Shown here: in pieces, positions 24,304 through 34,525 of the stretch | Position numbering within the stretch: position 1 is the stretch's first letter | Layout of the letters: each line of letters starts with the position of its first letter | DNA from: an uncultured Pelagibacteraceae bacterium | Lineage (GTDB): Bacteria; Pseudomonadota; Alphaproteobacteria; Pelagibacterales; Pelagibacteraceae | Assembly (NCBI GenBank): GCA_902609235.1 | Contig: CACLRF010000001.1 | Coordinates: 26,800-90,799, forward strand | DNA length: 64,000 bases | Direction: 5' to 3' | Position numbers and translations under genes: made by a program | The notes under the pieces: generated by a model | Seen by the model: only the letters and a program-made list of their open reading frames with translations | What the model was told of the DNA's origin: nothing | Databases searched by the model: none

Positions 24304-24795
24304 ATGAAAAAAAATAGTAAATTAAAAGTTTCAATCATAATGGGAAGTCAATCTGACTATGAAGTAATGAAACTAGCCGAAAAAACCCTAAAAAAAATTG
24401 GAGTTTCATTTGAAACAAAAATTATATCTGCTCACAGAACACCACAAAGAATGTATGAATATGCTGCAAAAGTTGAGCAAAATAATATAGGAGTAATAAT
24501 TGCAGGTGCTGGAGGATCTGCTCATCTTCCAGGTATGATATCAGCACTTACACATTTGCCAGTACTTGGTGTTCCTGTTGAAAGTAAAAAACTTAAAGGT
24601 TTAGATAGTTTGTTATCAATTGCACAAATGCCTAAAGGAATACCTGTGGGAACACTTGCTATAGGAGAGGATGGCGCCATTAATGCTGCTTTATTGGCTG
24701 CAGCAATAATTGCTAATACTAATTCAGATGTTAATAAAAAACTTAAAAATTTTAGAACGTTACAAACTAAATCTGTAAAGAAATCTCCAAAATAA
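24304..24795 (+). CDS. purE: 5-(carboxyamino)imidazole ribonucleotide mutase
   Basis: This 163-residue enzyme rearranges N5-CAIR to CAIR in purine synthesis. Family hallmarks are visible: SIIMGSQSDYEVMKLAEKTL at the N-terminus, ISAHRTPQRMYEYA with the catalytic His, and AGAGGSAHLPGMISALTHLP. The length is typical of class I PurE. The next gene, purK, begins 2 bp after the stop, which is the usual purEK order and supplies the substrate-forming enzyme. It is cytoplasmic and housekeeping. Confidence 0.97.
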   Translation: MKKNSKLKVSIIMGSQSDYEVMKLAEKTLKKIGVSFETKIISAHRTPQRMYEYAAKVEQNNIGVIIAGAGGSAHLPGMISALTHLPVLGVPVESKKLKGLDSLLSIAQMPKGIPVGTLAIGEDGAINAALLAAAIIANTNSDVNKKLKNFRTLQTKSVKKSPK

Positions 24796-24796
24796 A

Positions 24797-25843
24797 ATGT
24801 CAGAAATTACTCTTGGTATCATCGGAGGTGGACAACTTGGAAGTATGCTTGCAATAGCAGCTAAAAAATTAAATATTAACACTGTTGTTTTTTGTGATGA
24901 CATAGATGCACCAGTACAAAATTTTTGCAATCAATTTGTTACAGGTAGTTATGATAATAAAGAAAAAATATCAGAATTTATAAATCAGGTTGATTTAGTA
25001 ACTTATGAATTTGAAAATATTCCATTTGAAACACTAAATGAAATAAACAAATTGAAACCTGTTTTGCCAAAGCCTTCAGTTAACAGATTAATTCAACATC
25101 GATTAGCTGAAAAAGATTTTGTTAATAAATTAAATATTAGAACAACAAGATATGTTTCGATTGAAAAAAAATCTGACATGGATGCTTTAGAAGATTTTTT
25201 ACCAGGAATATTAAAAACAACAACACTTGGTTATGATGGAAAGGGTCAATATCCAATTAAATCAGGCGATGAACTTAATTCATTGAATATTGATTTTACA
25301 AAAGGATATATTCTTGAAAAACTTGTGAAATTAAAAAAAGAGATTTCAATTATCATTACAAGATTTGGTAACAATAAATATGAAATTTATGAACCAATAG
25401 AAAACACTCACGAAGATCAAATTTTAAAATATTCAAAAATACCTGCTGAAATTAATGAAAAGATTTTTAATCAATCTAAAGATTGGGCAATACTGATAGC
25501 TGAAGAACTTAAATATGTAGGAACTTTATGTGTAGAATTTTTTATTGATAGAAATAATAATCTTTATGTTAATGAGATTGCACCAAGAGTACATAATTCA
25601 GGACATCTAACAATAAATGCTTTTAATGTGAGTCAATTTGAAAATCATATTAGAGCTGTGTGTGGTTTAGAACAAATTCCCTTAAAAAAAATATCTAATG
25701 CTAAAATGATGAATTTGCTTGGTGATCAAATTACTCATTATAGAAACATGCAAAAGTTTAAAGATAATGAATTTTTCTTTGATTATTTAAAAAAAGATGT
25801 AAAAGAAAAAAGAAAAATGGGCCATATCACAACATTAATATAA
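24797..25843 (+). CDS. purK: 5-(carboxyamino)imidazole ribonucleotide synthase
   Basis: This 348-residue ATP-grasp enzyme carboxylates AIR to N5-CAIR using ATP and bicarbonate. The N-terminal LGIIGGGQLGSMLAIAAKKL, the ATP-grasp loop LKTTTLGYDGKGQYPI, and NEIAPRVHNSGHLTINA (metal and ATP-binding end) are all present. The C-terminus (MGHITTLI) corresponds to the usual KxGHVT ending. It lies 2 bp after purE and the next gene begins immediately after its stop. Confidence 0.97.
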   Translation: MSEITLGIIGGGQLGSMLAIAAKKLNINTVVFCDDIDAPVQNFCNQFVTGSYDNKEKISEFINQVDLVTYEFENIPFETLNEINKLKPVLPKPSVNRLIQHRLAEKDFVNKLNIRTTRYVSIEKKSDMDALEDFLPGILKTTTLGYDGKGQYPIKSGDELNSLNIDFTKGYILEKLVKLKKEISIIITRFGNNKYEIYEPIENTHEDQILKYSKIPAEINEKIFNQSKDWAILIAEELKYVGTLCVEFFIDRNNNLYVNEIAPRVHNSGHLTINAFNVSQFENHIRAVCGLEQIPLKKISNAKMMNLLGDQITHYRNMQKFKDNEFFFDYLKKDVKEKRKMGHITTLI

Positions 25844-26311
25844 ATGTTAAAATCAATAGAAGGCAATTTTGATAATCCAGAAGTTAATGAGCTTCTAACC
25901 AAACATTTTGTTGAACTTAGAGCTGCCTCTCCGGAGGGAAGTGCTCATGTCCTTGATATTCCTGGTTTAAAAGTAACATCAATTAAATTTTGGAGTTTAT
26001 GGAATAATGAAAAACTGATCGGTTGTGGTGCTTTAAAGTTTTTAGATAAAGAACATGGGGAATTTAAATCTATAAGAATTCATGATAATTTTAGAAAGCA
26101 AGGCCAAGGGATAATTGTAATCAATCATTTAATTGATGAAGCTAAAAAGCTTAAAATAAAAAGATTAAGTATTGAAACAGGAGCAGGTGATTTTTTTATA
26201 CCAGCAAGAAAACTTTTCAAAAAAACTGGTTTCACCGTGTGCGAACCTTTCGCACATTATAAAGAAGACATTAATTCTGTCTATTTAACTAAGTTTATTG
26301 ACGATATTTAA
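25844..26311 (+). CDS. GNAT family N-acetyltransferase
   Basis: This 155-residue protein has the GNAT fold: GCGALKFLDKEHGEFKSIRI (strands 4 and 5), then RKQGQGIIVINHLIDEA, the acetyl-CoA pyrophosphate loop of motif A. LSIETGAGDFFIPARKLFKK and TGFTVCEPFAHY complete the C-terminal half. It resembles the YsnE/PhnO-like branch of small-molecule acetyltransferases. Its start directly follows the purK stop, so it is probably co-transcribed with purEK, although no functional link is apparent. Confidence 0.85.
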   Translation: MLKSIEGNFDNPEVNELLTKHFVELRAASPEGSAHVLDIPGLKVTSIKFWSLWNNEKLIGCGALKFLDKEHGEFKSIRIHDNFRKQGQGIIVINHLIDEAKKLKIKRLSIETGAGDFFIPARKLFKKTGFTVCEPFAHYKEDINSVYLTKFIDDI

Positions 26312-26427
26312 AAAAATATTTTAATTGTTAATCTATTTTGTTGACAAAACCCAATAAAAACTAAAGAAAGCCAATATTACTTAATTATAAGTAATTATTA
26401 AACATAACAATAAGTAAGAAGATAAAT

Positions 26428-26634
26428 ATGAGTCTACAAGGTAAAGTAAAATGGTTCAATCCAACCAAAGGTTTTGGTTTTATTGAAAGAGAAGATAAAG
26501 AAAAAGATGTGTTTGTACATGTTTCAGCAGTAAGAGACGCTGGTATGAACGGTTTAGATGAGGGTCAAACTTTGACTTTCGATGTTGAAGATGGTCCCAA
26601 AGGTCCTTCAGCAGTTAACTTAAAAACTGCATAA
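26428..26634 (+). CDS. Cold-shock domain protein
   Basis: This 68-residue protein is a single cold-shock domain. It has the RNP-1 motif GFGFIE and RNP-2-like DVFVHVSAV, with the N-terminal [12 protein letters not shown]. It binds single-stranded RNA/DNA and acts as an RNA chaperone. It is preceded by an unusually long gap for this genome (116 bp), which probably includes its own promoter, and followed by a large hairpin. It is monocistronic by position. Confidence 0.95.
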   Translation: MSLQGKVKWFNPTKGFGFIEREDKEKDVFVHVSAVRDAGMNGLDEGQTLTFDVEDGPKGPSAVNLKTA

Positions 26635-26646
26635 TTTCACACTTCC

Positions 26647-26697
26647 TATTGGCTGAAAAATTTCATTTGTAATTACAAATTTAGTATTCAGCCAATA
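26647..26697 (+). terminator. Nested palindromic hairpin after the cold-shock gene
   Basis: TATTGGCTGAA at 26647-26657 pairs perfectly with TTCAGCCAATA at 26687-26697 (11 bp). The region between them contains a second perfect palindrome, ATTTGTAATTACAAAT at 26665-26680. This makes a long two-tier hairpin 13 bp after the stop. A clear T run does not follow, so it may act as a processing or stabilising element as well as a terminator. Confidence 0.65.
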
Positions 26698-26774
26698 CCT
26701 TAATTAATAACAATCTTTAAACACAATTATTAATTATAGATTGAAATTAATAAATTAATAAATTAATCAAAATT

Positions 26775-27521
26775 ATGATTGGAATTTTAGGTGGAATGGG
26801 AACTCAAGCTGGTCTTGATTTTTGTAACAAGCTTGCTGTTCTGAATAGAGGAAAAATTGATCAAGAGTATCCATTATTTTTACTTTATAACAAATCAAAT
26901 ATTCCAGGTAGACCTGAATCTATTGGTTCTCAAACTAAAAATCTTTCTAACAAATCTACAAATAAAACAAGTAGAGCAAAATATAACAAAGTATTAAATA
27001 GCTTATTGAAGGGTTGTAAGCTTCTAGAAAAGAATAAATGTAAATTTATAGTTATACCTTGTAACACGGCTCATTACTGGTTTGAGGATTTACAAAATAA
27101 AATCAATATTCCAATAATCAATATGCCAAAGGAAGTTTTTAAATTTACAAAAAAAAAATGTAAGAAAAACTCTAAAGTTGGCCTATTAGCAACTGAGGGT
27201 ACTCTTAAAACTGGTGTTTATAAAAAATTTTTTGAAAAGCATTATCAATTGATAGAACCATCTCAAAAAATGCAAAAATTTTCAGTCAATAAAGCTATTA
27301 GATTGGTTAAAATGGGTAATGTTAAAGCAGCAGCAAAAGCTATTAAACCCGCAATTGACTCCTTAATTAAGATGAAGTGCAAAAAAATTATTTTAGGTTG
27401 TACAGAGCTACCTATTGCAATTTTTGCATTTAAATCATTTAAAAATGTTAAATCTTCAAAAGTTTTCTTAGATCCAAATTTAATTTTGGCTCATTCAGCT
27501 ATGGTTAAGCATAAAAATTAG
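26775..27521 (+). CDS. Aspartate/glutamate racemase family protein
   Basis: This 248-residue protein has the two active-site cysteine motifs of the family: VIPCNTAHYW (about residue 95) and ILGCTELPIA (about residue 212), with IGILGGMGTQAGLDF at the N-terminus. These enzymes racemise aspartate or glutamate without cofactor by two cysteines acting as acid and base. The N-terminal GMG motif suggests an aspartate racemase branch, but substrate cannot be settled by sequence. It is followed 3 bp later by an unknown gene. Confidence 0.88.
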   Translation: MIGILGGMGTQAGLDFCNKLAVLNRGKIDQEYPLFLLYNKSNIPGRPESIGSQTKNLSNKSTNKTSRAKYNKVLNSLLKGCKLLEKNKCKFIVIPCNTAHYWFEDLQNKINIPIINMPKEVFKFTKKKCKKNSKVGLLATEGTLKTGVYKKFFEKHYQLIEPSQKMQKFSVNKAIRLVKMGNVKAAAKAIKPAIDSLIKMKCKKIILGCTELPIAIFAFKSFKNVKSSKVFLDPNLILAHSAMVKHKN

Positions 27522-27524
27522 CTT

Positions 27525-27965
27525 ATGAATACCAAGAATGAAAAGCCATATGTGTTGAGAGCTGCTGAATTTGTTTATTCAAATATAATTGAAATTAAAA
27601 AACAAAATCCTGAAATAAATAACATACAAGCATTTGAAATTTTTATGACTACTAAAGAATATGAAATCTTAAGTTCTGGAGAATTTCATGAAAAATGGTT
27701 TTTAGAACTTAAGAATAATAAATTTATTGACTCAATTACCAAAAAAAAAATCAATGGAGAAACTTTAAGACTTTTGGAACTTCAAAAAGATTCAATGGTT
27801 AAATTTCTAATGAAAATACCAAAGCTTTATTATACTAAAAGTCATTTTCCACTAGAGATTTCACAAAGAGCTTTTGATCATTTATGGAGAGTTTGTGAAA
27901 GCTATGAAATGTGGTGTAAAGAAACTAATCAAGAAAATTTGATATATCTAAATATTATTGAGTAG
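27525..27965 (+). CDS. Uncharacterised soluble protein
   Basis: This is a 146-residue mostly helical protein with no recognised domain. It has conserved-looking aromatic residues (HFPLEISQRAFDHLWRVCES) in the C-terminal half and no signal or membrane segment. It starts 3 bp after the racemase stop, so it is likely in the same transcript. Its 3' end overlaps the convergent next gene by 11 bp. I do not recognise it. Confidence 0.55.
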   Translation: MNTKNEKPYVLRAAEFVYSNIIEIKKQNPEINNIQAFEIFMTTKEYEILSSGEFHEKWFLELKNNKFIDSITKKKINGETLRLLELQKDSMVKFLMKIPKLYYTKSHFPLEISQRAFDHLWRVCESYEMWCKETNQENLIYLNIIE

Positions 27966-28329
27966 TATTATTTAAATTTATTATTGATCTAGTAATATTA
28001 ATTCGTTTTTTAACTAATTTTTGAAAATTTTGATTATCGATTTTTTTTCTTGTTGTCTTAATTCTATTTTCAACTAATTGTCTTAATTCATCATTAAATT
28101 TATTTTTTTGATTTTTTTTGTCTATTCCCTCTTTAACTAATGTTAAAGAATTTTTTCCAGTTTTTTTCTTTATAGTTCGATCTATCATAAATTGAGCTGT
28201 TGCTTTGTAAACACTCCCTGAAGTAATAACTGTAACACCTGGCCCAATAATTGATGCGAAAGGCACAAAACCAGTTAAAAAGAGGAATGAGAATATAAAA
28301 GTTAAAATTTTAAGCAATCTAAAATTCAT
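27955..28329 (-). CDS. Membrane-anchored protein with basic tail, unknown function
   Basis: This 124-residue protein has a hydrophobic N-terminus (MNFRLLKILTFIFSFLFLTG) that could be a signal peptide or anchor, then a glycine-rich stretch (PFASIIGPGVTVITSGSVYK) and a long Lys/Arg/Asn-rich helical tail. The layout is compatible with a periplasmic peptide-like or membrane-associated protein. It overlaps the convergent upstream gene by 11 bp. No family is recognised. Confidence 0.5.
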   Translation of the reverse strand: MNFRLLKILTFIFSFLFLTGFVPFASIIGPGVTVITSGSVYKATAQFMIDRTIKKKTGKNSLTLVKEGIDKKNQKNKFNDELRQLVENRIKTTRKKIDNQNFQKLVKKRINITRSIINLNNTTQ

Positions 28330-28428
28330 ATTTAAAAACCTACGTGATTTGACAATCTATTTCTATAAATAATTAGTTCATTTTAGGTGTGATTTGTTTA
28401 TTTTATTAATTTTATTTGTTTATTAAAT

Positions 28429-29280
28429 ATGATGATTAGAATATTTCCTTTTATATTTGTACTTCTATGGTCTTCAGCTTTCATAACAACCAAGCCTATT
28501 ATAGATAACAGTGATCCATTTGCGGCTCTAGCTTTTAGATTTGCTTTAGTTGCTTTAGGTTTTTTTATATTTTCAATTTATTCAAAACAAAAAATTCTGG
28601 TAAGTAAAAAAAACTTTTTTGAATCTTTTTTTAGTGGTGTCTTATTCCATGGTTTTTATCTTGGTGGTGTCTTTTACTCAATTTCAATAGGCATGCCTAC
28701 AGCAATAGCAGCATTAATTGTCACTCTTCAACCAATTCTAACAAATGCATTAAGCGGCCCCATATTAAATGAAAAAGTATCTACAAAACAATGGATTGGT
28801 GTTTTATTAGGATTTGCTGGCGCAGGAATTGTATTAGGTTTTGATATTGGTTCAAAAATACCAGCAGCAGGATTGATTGCAACAATAATAGCTTTATTAG
28901 CAATTACTTTTTCAACTTTATGGCAAAAAAAATTGAGTAACAATTTACCTTTGTCTACGAGTAATATGAATCAAGCTCTTGGTGGTTGTTTATTTCATTT
29001 GTTAATAATAATTTTATTTATTGATCCATATATTGATTTCTCACAAACTTTTATTATTGCAATGAGCCATCAAATATTTTTGGTGTCATTTGGTGCATTT
29101 ACAATATTAATGTTTTTAATAAAACATAACTCAGCAAGCAAAACCGTTTCTATTTTTTTTTTAATTCCAGCGACGTCTGCTTTTATGGCATGGCTTTTCC
29201 TAAATGAAAGTTTAACTAGATTGGATCTAATTGGATTTCTAATTACTTCTATAGGTGTTTATATTGCTACAAGAGATTGA
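28429..29280 (+). CDS. EamA/DMT-family transporter
   Basis: This is a 283-residue polytopic protein with ten hydrophobic segments arranged as two EamA repeats (about residues 5-130 and 140-280). The N-terminal PFIFVLLWSSAFITTKPIID and the repeat ends (LTLQPILTNALSG-like VTLQPILTNAL, FLIPATSAFMAWLFLNESL) are typical of the drug/metabolite transporter superfamily. Such proteins export or import amino acids and metabolites; the substrate is not predictable. It converges on the soxG-type gene 11 bp downstream. Confidence 0.88.
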   Translation: MMIRIFPFIFVLLWSSAFITTKPIIDNSDPFAALAFRFALVALGFFIFSIYSKQKILVSKKNFFESFFSGVLFHGFYLGGVFYSISIGMPTAIAALIVTLQPILTNALSGPILNEKVSTKQWIGVLLGFAGAGIVLGFDIGSKIPAAGLIATIIALLAITFSTLWQKKLSNNLPLSTSNMNQALGGCLFHLLIIILFIDPYIDFSQTFIIAMSHQIFLVSFGAFTILMFLIKHNSASKTVSIFFLIPATSAFMAWLFLNESLTRLDLIGFLITSIGVYIATRD

Positions 29281-29290
29281 AAATATAAAA

Positions 29291-29878
29291 TTATTTAAAT
29301 TCGAAGCCAAACTCTAGAGATGCATCTGTGATAGAATGATATAAAGATTCTCCAAAACTTCTTAGCGTAAATAACCTTACTTTATTTGGATTTTGACCTA
29401 ATATGTCTACAGTGAAAGCTATTCCATTATAAGTTGAGTTAATTGAATTATTTTTATCTAGTGTATTAAAATTAAAAGGACATCCTTTTTTCAAAACTTC
29501 TATCGTATCATTTCCTTCGATTTCAATAATAGCTCTTGAATGAGATAAATCTGTTACAGCAAAGTTTGTATCTTTAAATTTATCTACTATATTTTTTATT
29601 AAATCTTTTTTTGTTGAAACTAAAAGCCAGTTTTTTGGTCCATTCCACATAATCCTTGTAGTTTCATTAAACACTACAGTTAGAGGTTCATTTTTAAATT
29701 TTAAACCATCAATATCAATACTCTCAAATGAAACTGAAGAATTTTTATACTGTACTATTTGAACAATTAATAAATTTTGGATTTCAGATATTTTAAGTAA
29801 ATCATTTTCATTTTTACCTTCATAATCTCCAAAGTGTCCTTTTGCATGAACATTTGATAAAGCTGAAATCAATGTCAT
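29291..29878 (-). CDS. soxG: Sarcosine oxidase gamma subunit-like (SoxG/MgdD)
   Basis: This 195-residue protein is the small fourth subunit of heterotetrameric sarcosine oxidase. It resembles a reduced GcvT fold, with [15 protein letters not shown] and [20 protein letters not shown], then [15 protein letters not shown] and a final SLEFGFEF. It has no catalytic residues of its own. Its start overlaps the alpha subunit stop by 4 bp (ATGA), giving the B-D-A-G order. The same family serves as N-methylglutamate dehydrogenase subunit D, and context does not decide between them. Confidence 0.82.
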   Translation of the reverse strand: MTLISALSNVHAKGHFGDYEGKNENDLLKISEIQNLLIVQIVQYKNSSVSFESIDIDGLKFKNEPLTVVFNETTRIMWNGPKNWLLVSTKKDLIKNIVDKFKDTNFAVTDLSHSRAIIEIEGNDTIEVLKKGCPFNFNTLDKNNSINSTYNGIAFTVDILGQNPNKVRLFTLRSFGESLYHSITDASLEFGFEFK

Positions 29879-32871
29879 GATCTAACTCTTTCACCTTTTG
29901 GATCTACGTAATGTGATGAAACTATCTCAACTGGTATTACTTTATTTTTAAGTGGCGACATCGCAAAAAGCTTTTGACCAATCATATTTTTTCCATCTTT
30001 CAAAATTGCTAGAGAAAAAGGATTGTCATATTCAACACTCCAACAAGATGCTGAGATATGACCTAATTTTGGATTTGGTAGTGCCGCTTTATCATCTTTA
30101 ACTAAGTGAGAGCCTTCTGGGATACTTGTTTGTTTATCTAACGGAACTACCCCTACTATTCTTTGTCTATTTTGAGCGGTAAAAGCAGATCGTTTCAATG
30201 ATCTTTTTCCAATAAAATCTTTCTTTTTACTAACAAGACCTTCTAAAGCGTTATCATATGGAATTGTTCTGCCATCGAGTTCCGATCCAGCAACATGTCC
30301 CATTTCAATTCTAAGTGTTGACAATGCTTCAGTTCCATATGGTTGAATTTTAAATTCCTCACCAACTTCCATGATTTTTTTCCACATAAAGTTTCCATAA
30401 TCAGATTCAACATTCACTTCATAAGCAAGCTCTCCTGAAAATGAAATTCTAAATATTCTTGCTTTAACACCAAATAAATCTCCCTCCATATATCCCATGA
30501 AAGGTAAGCCTTCATTAGATACGTCAGAATTTGGAAATAGTTTTTGTAATAAATCTCTGGATTTAGGTCCAGCGATAGCTGCTCCAGCCCACTGTTCTGT
30601 AGTTGAAACTACGTTTACATTTAATTCAGGCCAAACTAATTGCAAATAATATTCTAAATGCGAAAGGACATTTGCTGCTTGAGCTGTTGTCGTCGTCATA
30701 TGATAATGATTTTCAGAAATTCTTGTAGTTGTTCCATCATCCATGACAATTCCATCCTCTCTTAGCATAACTCCATATCTGGCTTTTCCAACTGGTAACT
30801 TCAACCATGCATTTGTATAAACTCTATTTAATAACTCTGCTGCATCAGGACCTTTAATATCAATTTTTCCTAAAGTTGTTACGTCACAAACTCCAACATT
30901 CGTTCTTACATTTTTAGCCTCTCTTTTAGATGCTTCAAATAAGTTTTCATTACCTCTTTTATAATACCTCGGTCTTAGCCAAACACCCGCATCAACAAAA
31001 ATCGCATTATTTTTTTCATGCCATTCATGCATTGGTGATTTTCTTGTTGGTTTTGAGTGTTTTCCAACTTCCCTCCCAACAATTGCTCCAATCGAAACAG
31101 GTGTATATGGTGGTCTAAAAGTTGTATGACCAACAGCAGGAACTACTTTGTTTTCAATTTCAGATACTAGCTGAAGACCATTTAAATTACTTGTTTTACC
31201 TTGGTCTGTTGCCATACCAAGAGTTGTATATCTTTTAACATGTTCAATTGACCGATAACCTTCTCTTAAAGCAATTTCTACATCAGATACAGCTACATCG
31301 TTTTGAAAATCTAAAAATCTTTTATAATTTTTACCTTTTGGTAATGGAACACACCAAAACTTATCGTGTTGAGAAGATTTCTTTTCAACAACGTTTGGAA
31401 TAGCTATCTTATTATCATTTTCAGTAATTTTTTTTGATAATTCACTTCCTGCTTTAAATGAAGTTTTTAATGTTTCATCAAGCGAAAATACTCCATTGGC
31501 TGCACCTAAAGTAATTTCATTTTGTTTTGATTGCCCTGGCACAAATGCATCAATTTCTTCTTTAAACTTAGTTTTATTTCCTGATTGAGACGCTAAATGA
31601 ATGGTTGGCGTCCAAAAACCAGAAACACAAATACAATCACATTGTATATTTTCTATTTCACCGAGCTGTTTTTTGTCCTCTGAAATCTTTGCAATATCTG
31701 CAGATTTTACTTTTTTATACCCTTGTGCTGCGACCACAACATAAGAATTTTTAATGTTAATTCCTAAATTTTTTGCTTCATCAATTATTTCTGACTCAGG
31801 ATTTTTTCTTGAATCTAAAACTATAGAATCAACTCCATTTTTTTTAAATTCAATTGCTGTTTCGTATCCACTATCGTTATTTGTGAATACCAATGGTTTT
31901 CTTCCAACTAAAACACCATATACTTTTAAATATTCTTTAGCAGCTGAAGAAAGCATCACACCTGGTGTATCATTATTTCCAAAAACTATTGGTCTTTCAA
32001 TTGATCCAGAAGAAATCAAAACTTCCTTAGCACGAATGTACCACAGCCTCTTATTTGGGTGATACTTTTTTGTTGCTGGTAAATGATCACTTACTTTTTC
32101 AGACATCACAAGCATGTTGTGATCATAGTATCCAAAAATTTGAGATCTATTTTTTACAACTACATTTGGCATTGTTTTTAGCTCAGTGATTATCCCCTCA
32201 GCCCAATCTTTTCCTGATTGATTACCAATATTGACATCACTAGTTAGTAAAGATCCACCAAATCTTGGTTTGTCTTCAGCTAAAATTACTTTAGCTCCAT
32301 TTTTTGCTGCAGCATATGCGCTAGCTAATCCTGAAGGTCCTGAACCTGCAATTAATAAATCACAATACTCGTATTTATGTTCATACCTTTCATTATCATG
32401 TTTGGTTGATGCCACACCTAAACCAGCTGCTTTTCTAATAAATGGCTCATAAATTCGATACCAAAAACTTTTTGGCCACATAAAAGTTTTGTAATAAAAA
32501 CCTGCTGGTAAAAAAATTTTTAAAAAATTATTAATTGCACCTATGTCAAAATTAACACTTGGCCAACAATTAACACTTTTTGCTTCTAAACCTTCAAAAA
32601 GCTCCTGCTCTGTAGCTTTAACATTAGGCTCTGTTTCACCATTTCTATATAGTTGAACTATTGCATATGGTTCATCAACTCCAGCACCAAAGAAGCCTCT
32701 TGGTCTATGGTACTTAAAGCTTCTTCCAACTAAATGAACTCCATTTGCCAATAAAGCTGATGCCAATGTATCCCCTTCATAACCAAAATAGGATTTACCA
32801 TTAAATTTAAATGATAATTCTTTTTCCCTATTTACTAATCCTCCGATATTAATTCTAAAAGCTTGAGACAT
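29875..32871 (-). CDS. soxA: Sarcosine oxidase alpha subunit-like (SoxA/MgdC)
   Basis: This 998-residue protein has three parts. The N-terminal Fer2-like region has [20 protein letters not shown] central FAD/NAD domain begins near residue 170 with [20 protein letters not shown]. The C-terminal GcvT/THF domain (about 620-998) has [20 protein letters not shown] and [11 protein letters not shown]. In sarcosine oxidase it channels formaldehyde from the beta subunit active site to THF. It follows the delta gene with a TAATG overlap and precedes the gamma gene. A role with N-methylglutamate (MgdC) is equally possible because gmaS and mgs-type genes occur in the same window. Confidence 0.85.
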   Translation of the reverse strand: MSQAFRINIGGLVNREKELSFKFNGKSYFGYEGDTLASALLANGVHLVGRSFKYHRPRGFFGAGVDEPYAIVQLYRNGETEPNVKATEQELFEGLEAKSVNCWPSVNFDIGAINNFLKIFLPAGFYYKTFMWPKSFWYRIYEPFIRKAAGLGVASTKHDNERYEHKYEYCDLLIAGSGPSGLASAYAAAKNGAKVILAEDKPRFGGSLLTSDVNIGNQSGKDWAEGIITELKTMPNVVVKNRSQIFGYYDHNMLVMSEKVSDHLPATKKYHPNKRLWYIRAKEVLISSGSIERPIVFGNNDTPGVMLSSAAKEYLKVYGVLVGRKPLVFTNNDSGYETAIEFKKNGVDSIVLDSRKNPESEIIDEAKNLGINIKNSYVVVAAQGYKKVKSADIAKISEDKKQLGEIENIQCDCICVSGFWTPTIHLASQSGNKTKFKEEIDAFVPGQSKQNEITLGAANGVFSLDETLKTSFKAGSELSKKITENDNKIAIPNVVEKKSSQHDKFWCVPLPKGKNYKRFLDFQNDVAVSDVEIALREGYRSIEHVKRYTTLGMATDQGKTSNLNGLQLVSEIENKVVPAVGHTTFRPPYTPVSIGAIVGREVGKHSKPTRKSPMHEWHEKNNAIFVDAGVWLRPRYYKRGNENLFEASKREAKNVRTNVGVCDVTTLGKIDIKGPDAAELLNRVYTNAWLKLPVGKARYGVMLREDGIVMDDGTTTRISENHYHMTTTTAQAANVLSHLEYYLQLVWPELNVNVVSTTEQWAGAAIAGPKSRDLLQKLFPNSDVSNEGLPFMGYMEGDLFGVKARIFRISFSGELAYEVNVESDYGNFMWKKIMEVGEEFKIQPYGTEALSTLRIEMGHVAGSELDGRTIPYDNALEGLVSKKKDFIGKRSLKRSAFTAQNRQRIVGVVPLDKQTSIPEGSHLVKDDKAALPNPKLGHISASCWSVEYDNPFSLAILKDGKNMIGQKLFAMSPLKNKVIPVEIVSSHYVDPKGERVRS

Positions 32872-33140
32872 TAAGCAACTTCCTCATCAGCTTTAAAAGT
32901 TCTGAAAATTTCATGGGTTGCGGTGTCTCTCTCAACTTTTATCCATTGTCTACATCCAGAAATATGTTGCCACAGCTCTAAATGCTTTCCCCTTAAACTT
33001 TTTCTATTATATACGAAATCATCCCATTCTTGATCAGAAACTTCTTTATTAAGCTTAGGTCTTTTAACACTTGCGTCTCCACCGTATGAAAATTCATTTT
33101 GAGATCTCATTCCACAATGTGGGCAATTAATATAAAGCAT
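32871..33140 (-). CDS. soxD: Sarcosine oxidase delta subunit-like (SoxD/MgdB)
   Basis: This 89-residue protein has the usual zinc site: INCPHCGMRSQNEF supplies two cysteines, and the C-terminal part has LWQHISGCRQWIKVERDT with a His and a third Cys. The length and the RSQNEFSYGGDA segment match SoxD. It stabilises the heterotetramer and binds zinc. It lies directly after the beta subunit gene and overlaps the alpha subunit start. Confidence 0.88.
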   Translation of the reverse strand: MLYINCPHCGMRSQNEFSYGGDASVKRPKLNKEVSDQEWDDFVYNRKSLRGKHLELWQHISGCRQWIKVERDTATHEIFRTFKADEEVA

Positions 33141-34397
33141 TTATGATATCCAAGTTTTAGTACCAAGTCCTTTTTCATCAATAAGATGACCTGTACTAAA
33201 TCTATTTAAACTATAACCAGCGTTTAATTCATGAACTCTGTCTTGTGCAATCGTATGAGCAAATGTCCAACCCGAAGCAGGTGTAGCTTTAAAACCACCA
33301 TAACACCATCCACAATTTAAATATAAACCTTCAATGTGTGTTTTATCAATTATAGGCGATCCATCCATTGACATGTCCATTATACCACCCCATGTTCTAA
33401 GCATTTTTAATTTACTTAAAAATGGCATCATTGCTATTCCTTCAGTTAATACATGTTGCAATGTTGGTAGATTTCCTCTTTGAGCATAACTGTTATAACC
33501 ATCAAGATCACCACCCATTACCATCTCGCCTTTGTCTGATTGGCTTACATAAAAATGTCCTGCACCAAACGTAACTACATTATCTAAAACTGGTTTTACT
33601 GGTTCAGAAACACACGCTTGAAGTAAATGAGTTTCGATTGGTAAAGTCATGTTTAATTTTTCTGCTAAAATATTTGTGCTTCCAGCAACACATATACCAA
33701 CTTTTTTAGCTTTAATATTTCCTCTTGAAGTTCTTATTCCTTTTATTTTACCGGCTACAACATCAAAACCTGTTACCTCGCAGTTTTGAATTATGTCTAC
33801 ACCCATAGAGTCTGCTTGACGCGCATACCCCCAAGCAACTGCGTCATGTCTTGCAGTTCCTGCACTTGGCTGCATTAATCCTCCAAAAATAGGAAACCTT
33901 ACATTTTCAGAAAAATCAGCCATTGGAATTATTTCTTTAACTTGTTCTCTGTTAAGTAAAACTGCATCAATTCCATTTAATCTCATTGAATTTCCTCTTC
34001 TCGCGTATGCATTCATTTGAGCATCTGAGTGCGCAAGGTTAATAATTCCTCTTGGAGAAAACATTACGTTGTAGTTTAAATCTTGACTCATATTTCTCCA
34101 TAAATCCATTCCGAACTCGCTGAAAAGACCATTTTCATCATGCATATAATTTGATCTAATTATCGTAGTGTTACGTCCAACGTTTCCTCCACCTATCCAA
34201 CCTTTTTCTATAATTGCTACATTGGTAATATTATGTTCTTTGGCTAGATAATAGGCTGTAGCTAGTCCATGGCCTCCGCCACCTATAATTACAACATCAT
34301 ATTCCTCTTTAGGTGTTGGATCTTTCCAAGCCAGATCCCAATTTTCATGGTTAGAAAAAGCGTTTTTAACTAAGTTAAATATAGAATATTTTTGCAT
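33141..34397 (-). CDS. soxB: Sarcosine oxidase beta subunit-like (SoxB/MgdA)
   Basis: This 418-residue FAD enzyme is the catalytic subunit. DVVIIGGGGHGLATAYYLAK binds FAD; SAGTARHDAVAWGYARQAD carries the His to which FMN is covalently bound in this family; MDGSPIIDKTHIEGLYLNCG and FKATPASGWTFAHT complete the C-terminus. It oxidises an N-methyl amino acid (sarcosine or N-methylglutamate) with release of a C1 unit to the alpha subunit. It is the first gene of the B-D-A-G operon and diverges from fhs, so the 128 bp gap at 34398-34525 must hold both promoters. Confidence 0.87.
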   Translation of the reverse strand: MQKYSIFNLVKNAFSNHENWDLAWKDPTPKEEYDVVIIGGGGHGLATAYYLAKEHNITNVAIIEKGWIGGGNVGRNTTIIRSNYMHDENGLFSEFGMDLWRNMSQDLNYNVMFSPRGIINLAHSDAQMNAYARRGNSMRLNGIDAVLLNREQVKEIIPMADFSENVRFPIFGGLMQPSAGTARHDAVAWGYARQADSMGVDIIQNCEVTGFDVVAGKIKGIRTSRGNIKAKKVGICVAGSTNILAEKLNMTLPIETHLLQACVSEPVKPVLDNVVTFGAGHFYVSQSDKGEMVMGGDLDGYNSYAQRGNLPTLQHVLTEGIAMMPFLSKLKMLRTWGGIMDMSMDGSPIIDKTHIEGLYLNCGWCYGGFKATPASGWTFAHTIAQDRVHELNAGYSLNRFSTGHLIDEKGLGTKTWIS

Positions 34398-34525
34398 TAT
34401 ATAATTTTATAACAAACAATTTAAATAGTGCTTATTTTTTTTATATATATTTTTTAGAAGTTTCCAAAAATACCAAAAAAGGATAAGAAGTCACAGGTAA
34501 ATGTTTTTAATTTAAAGGATTATTC

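Noticed and set aside
26341-26367. TTGACA followed by an AT-rich hexamer as a promoter for the cold-shock gene
   Set aside because: No -10 box at proper spacing (the best candidate has a 15-base spacer), so I do not call a promoter.
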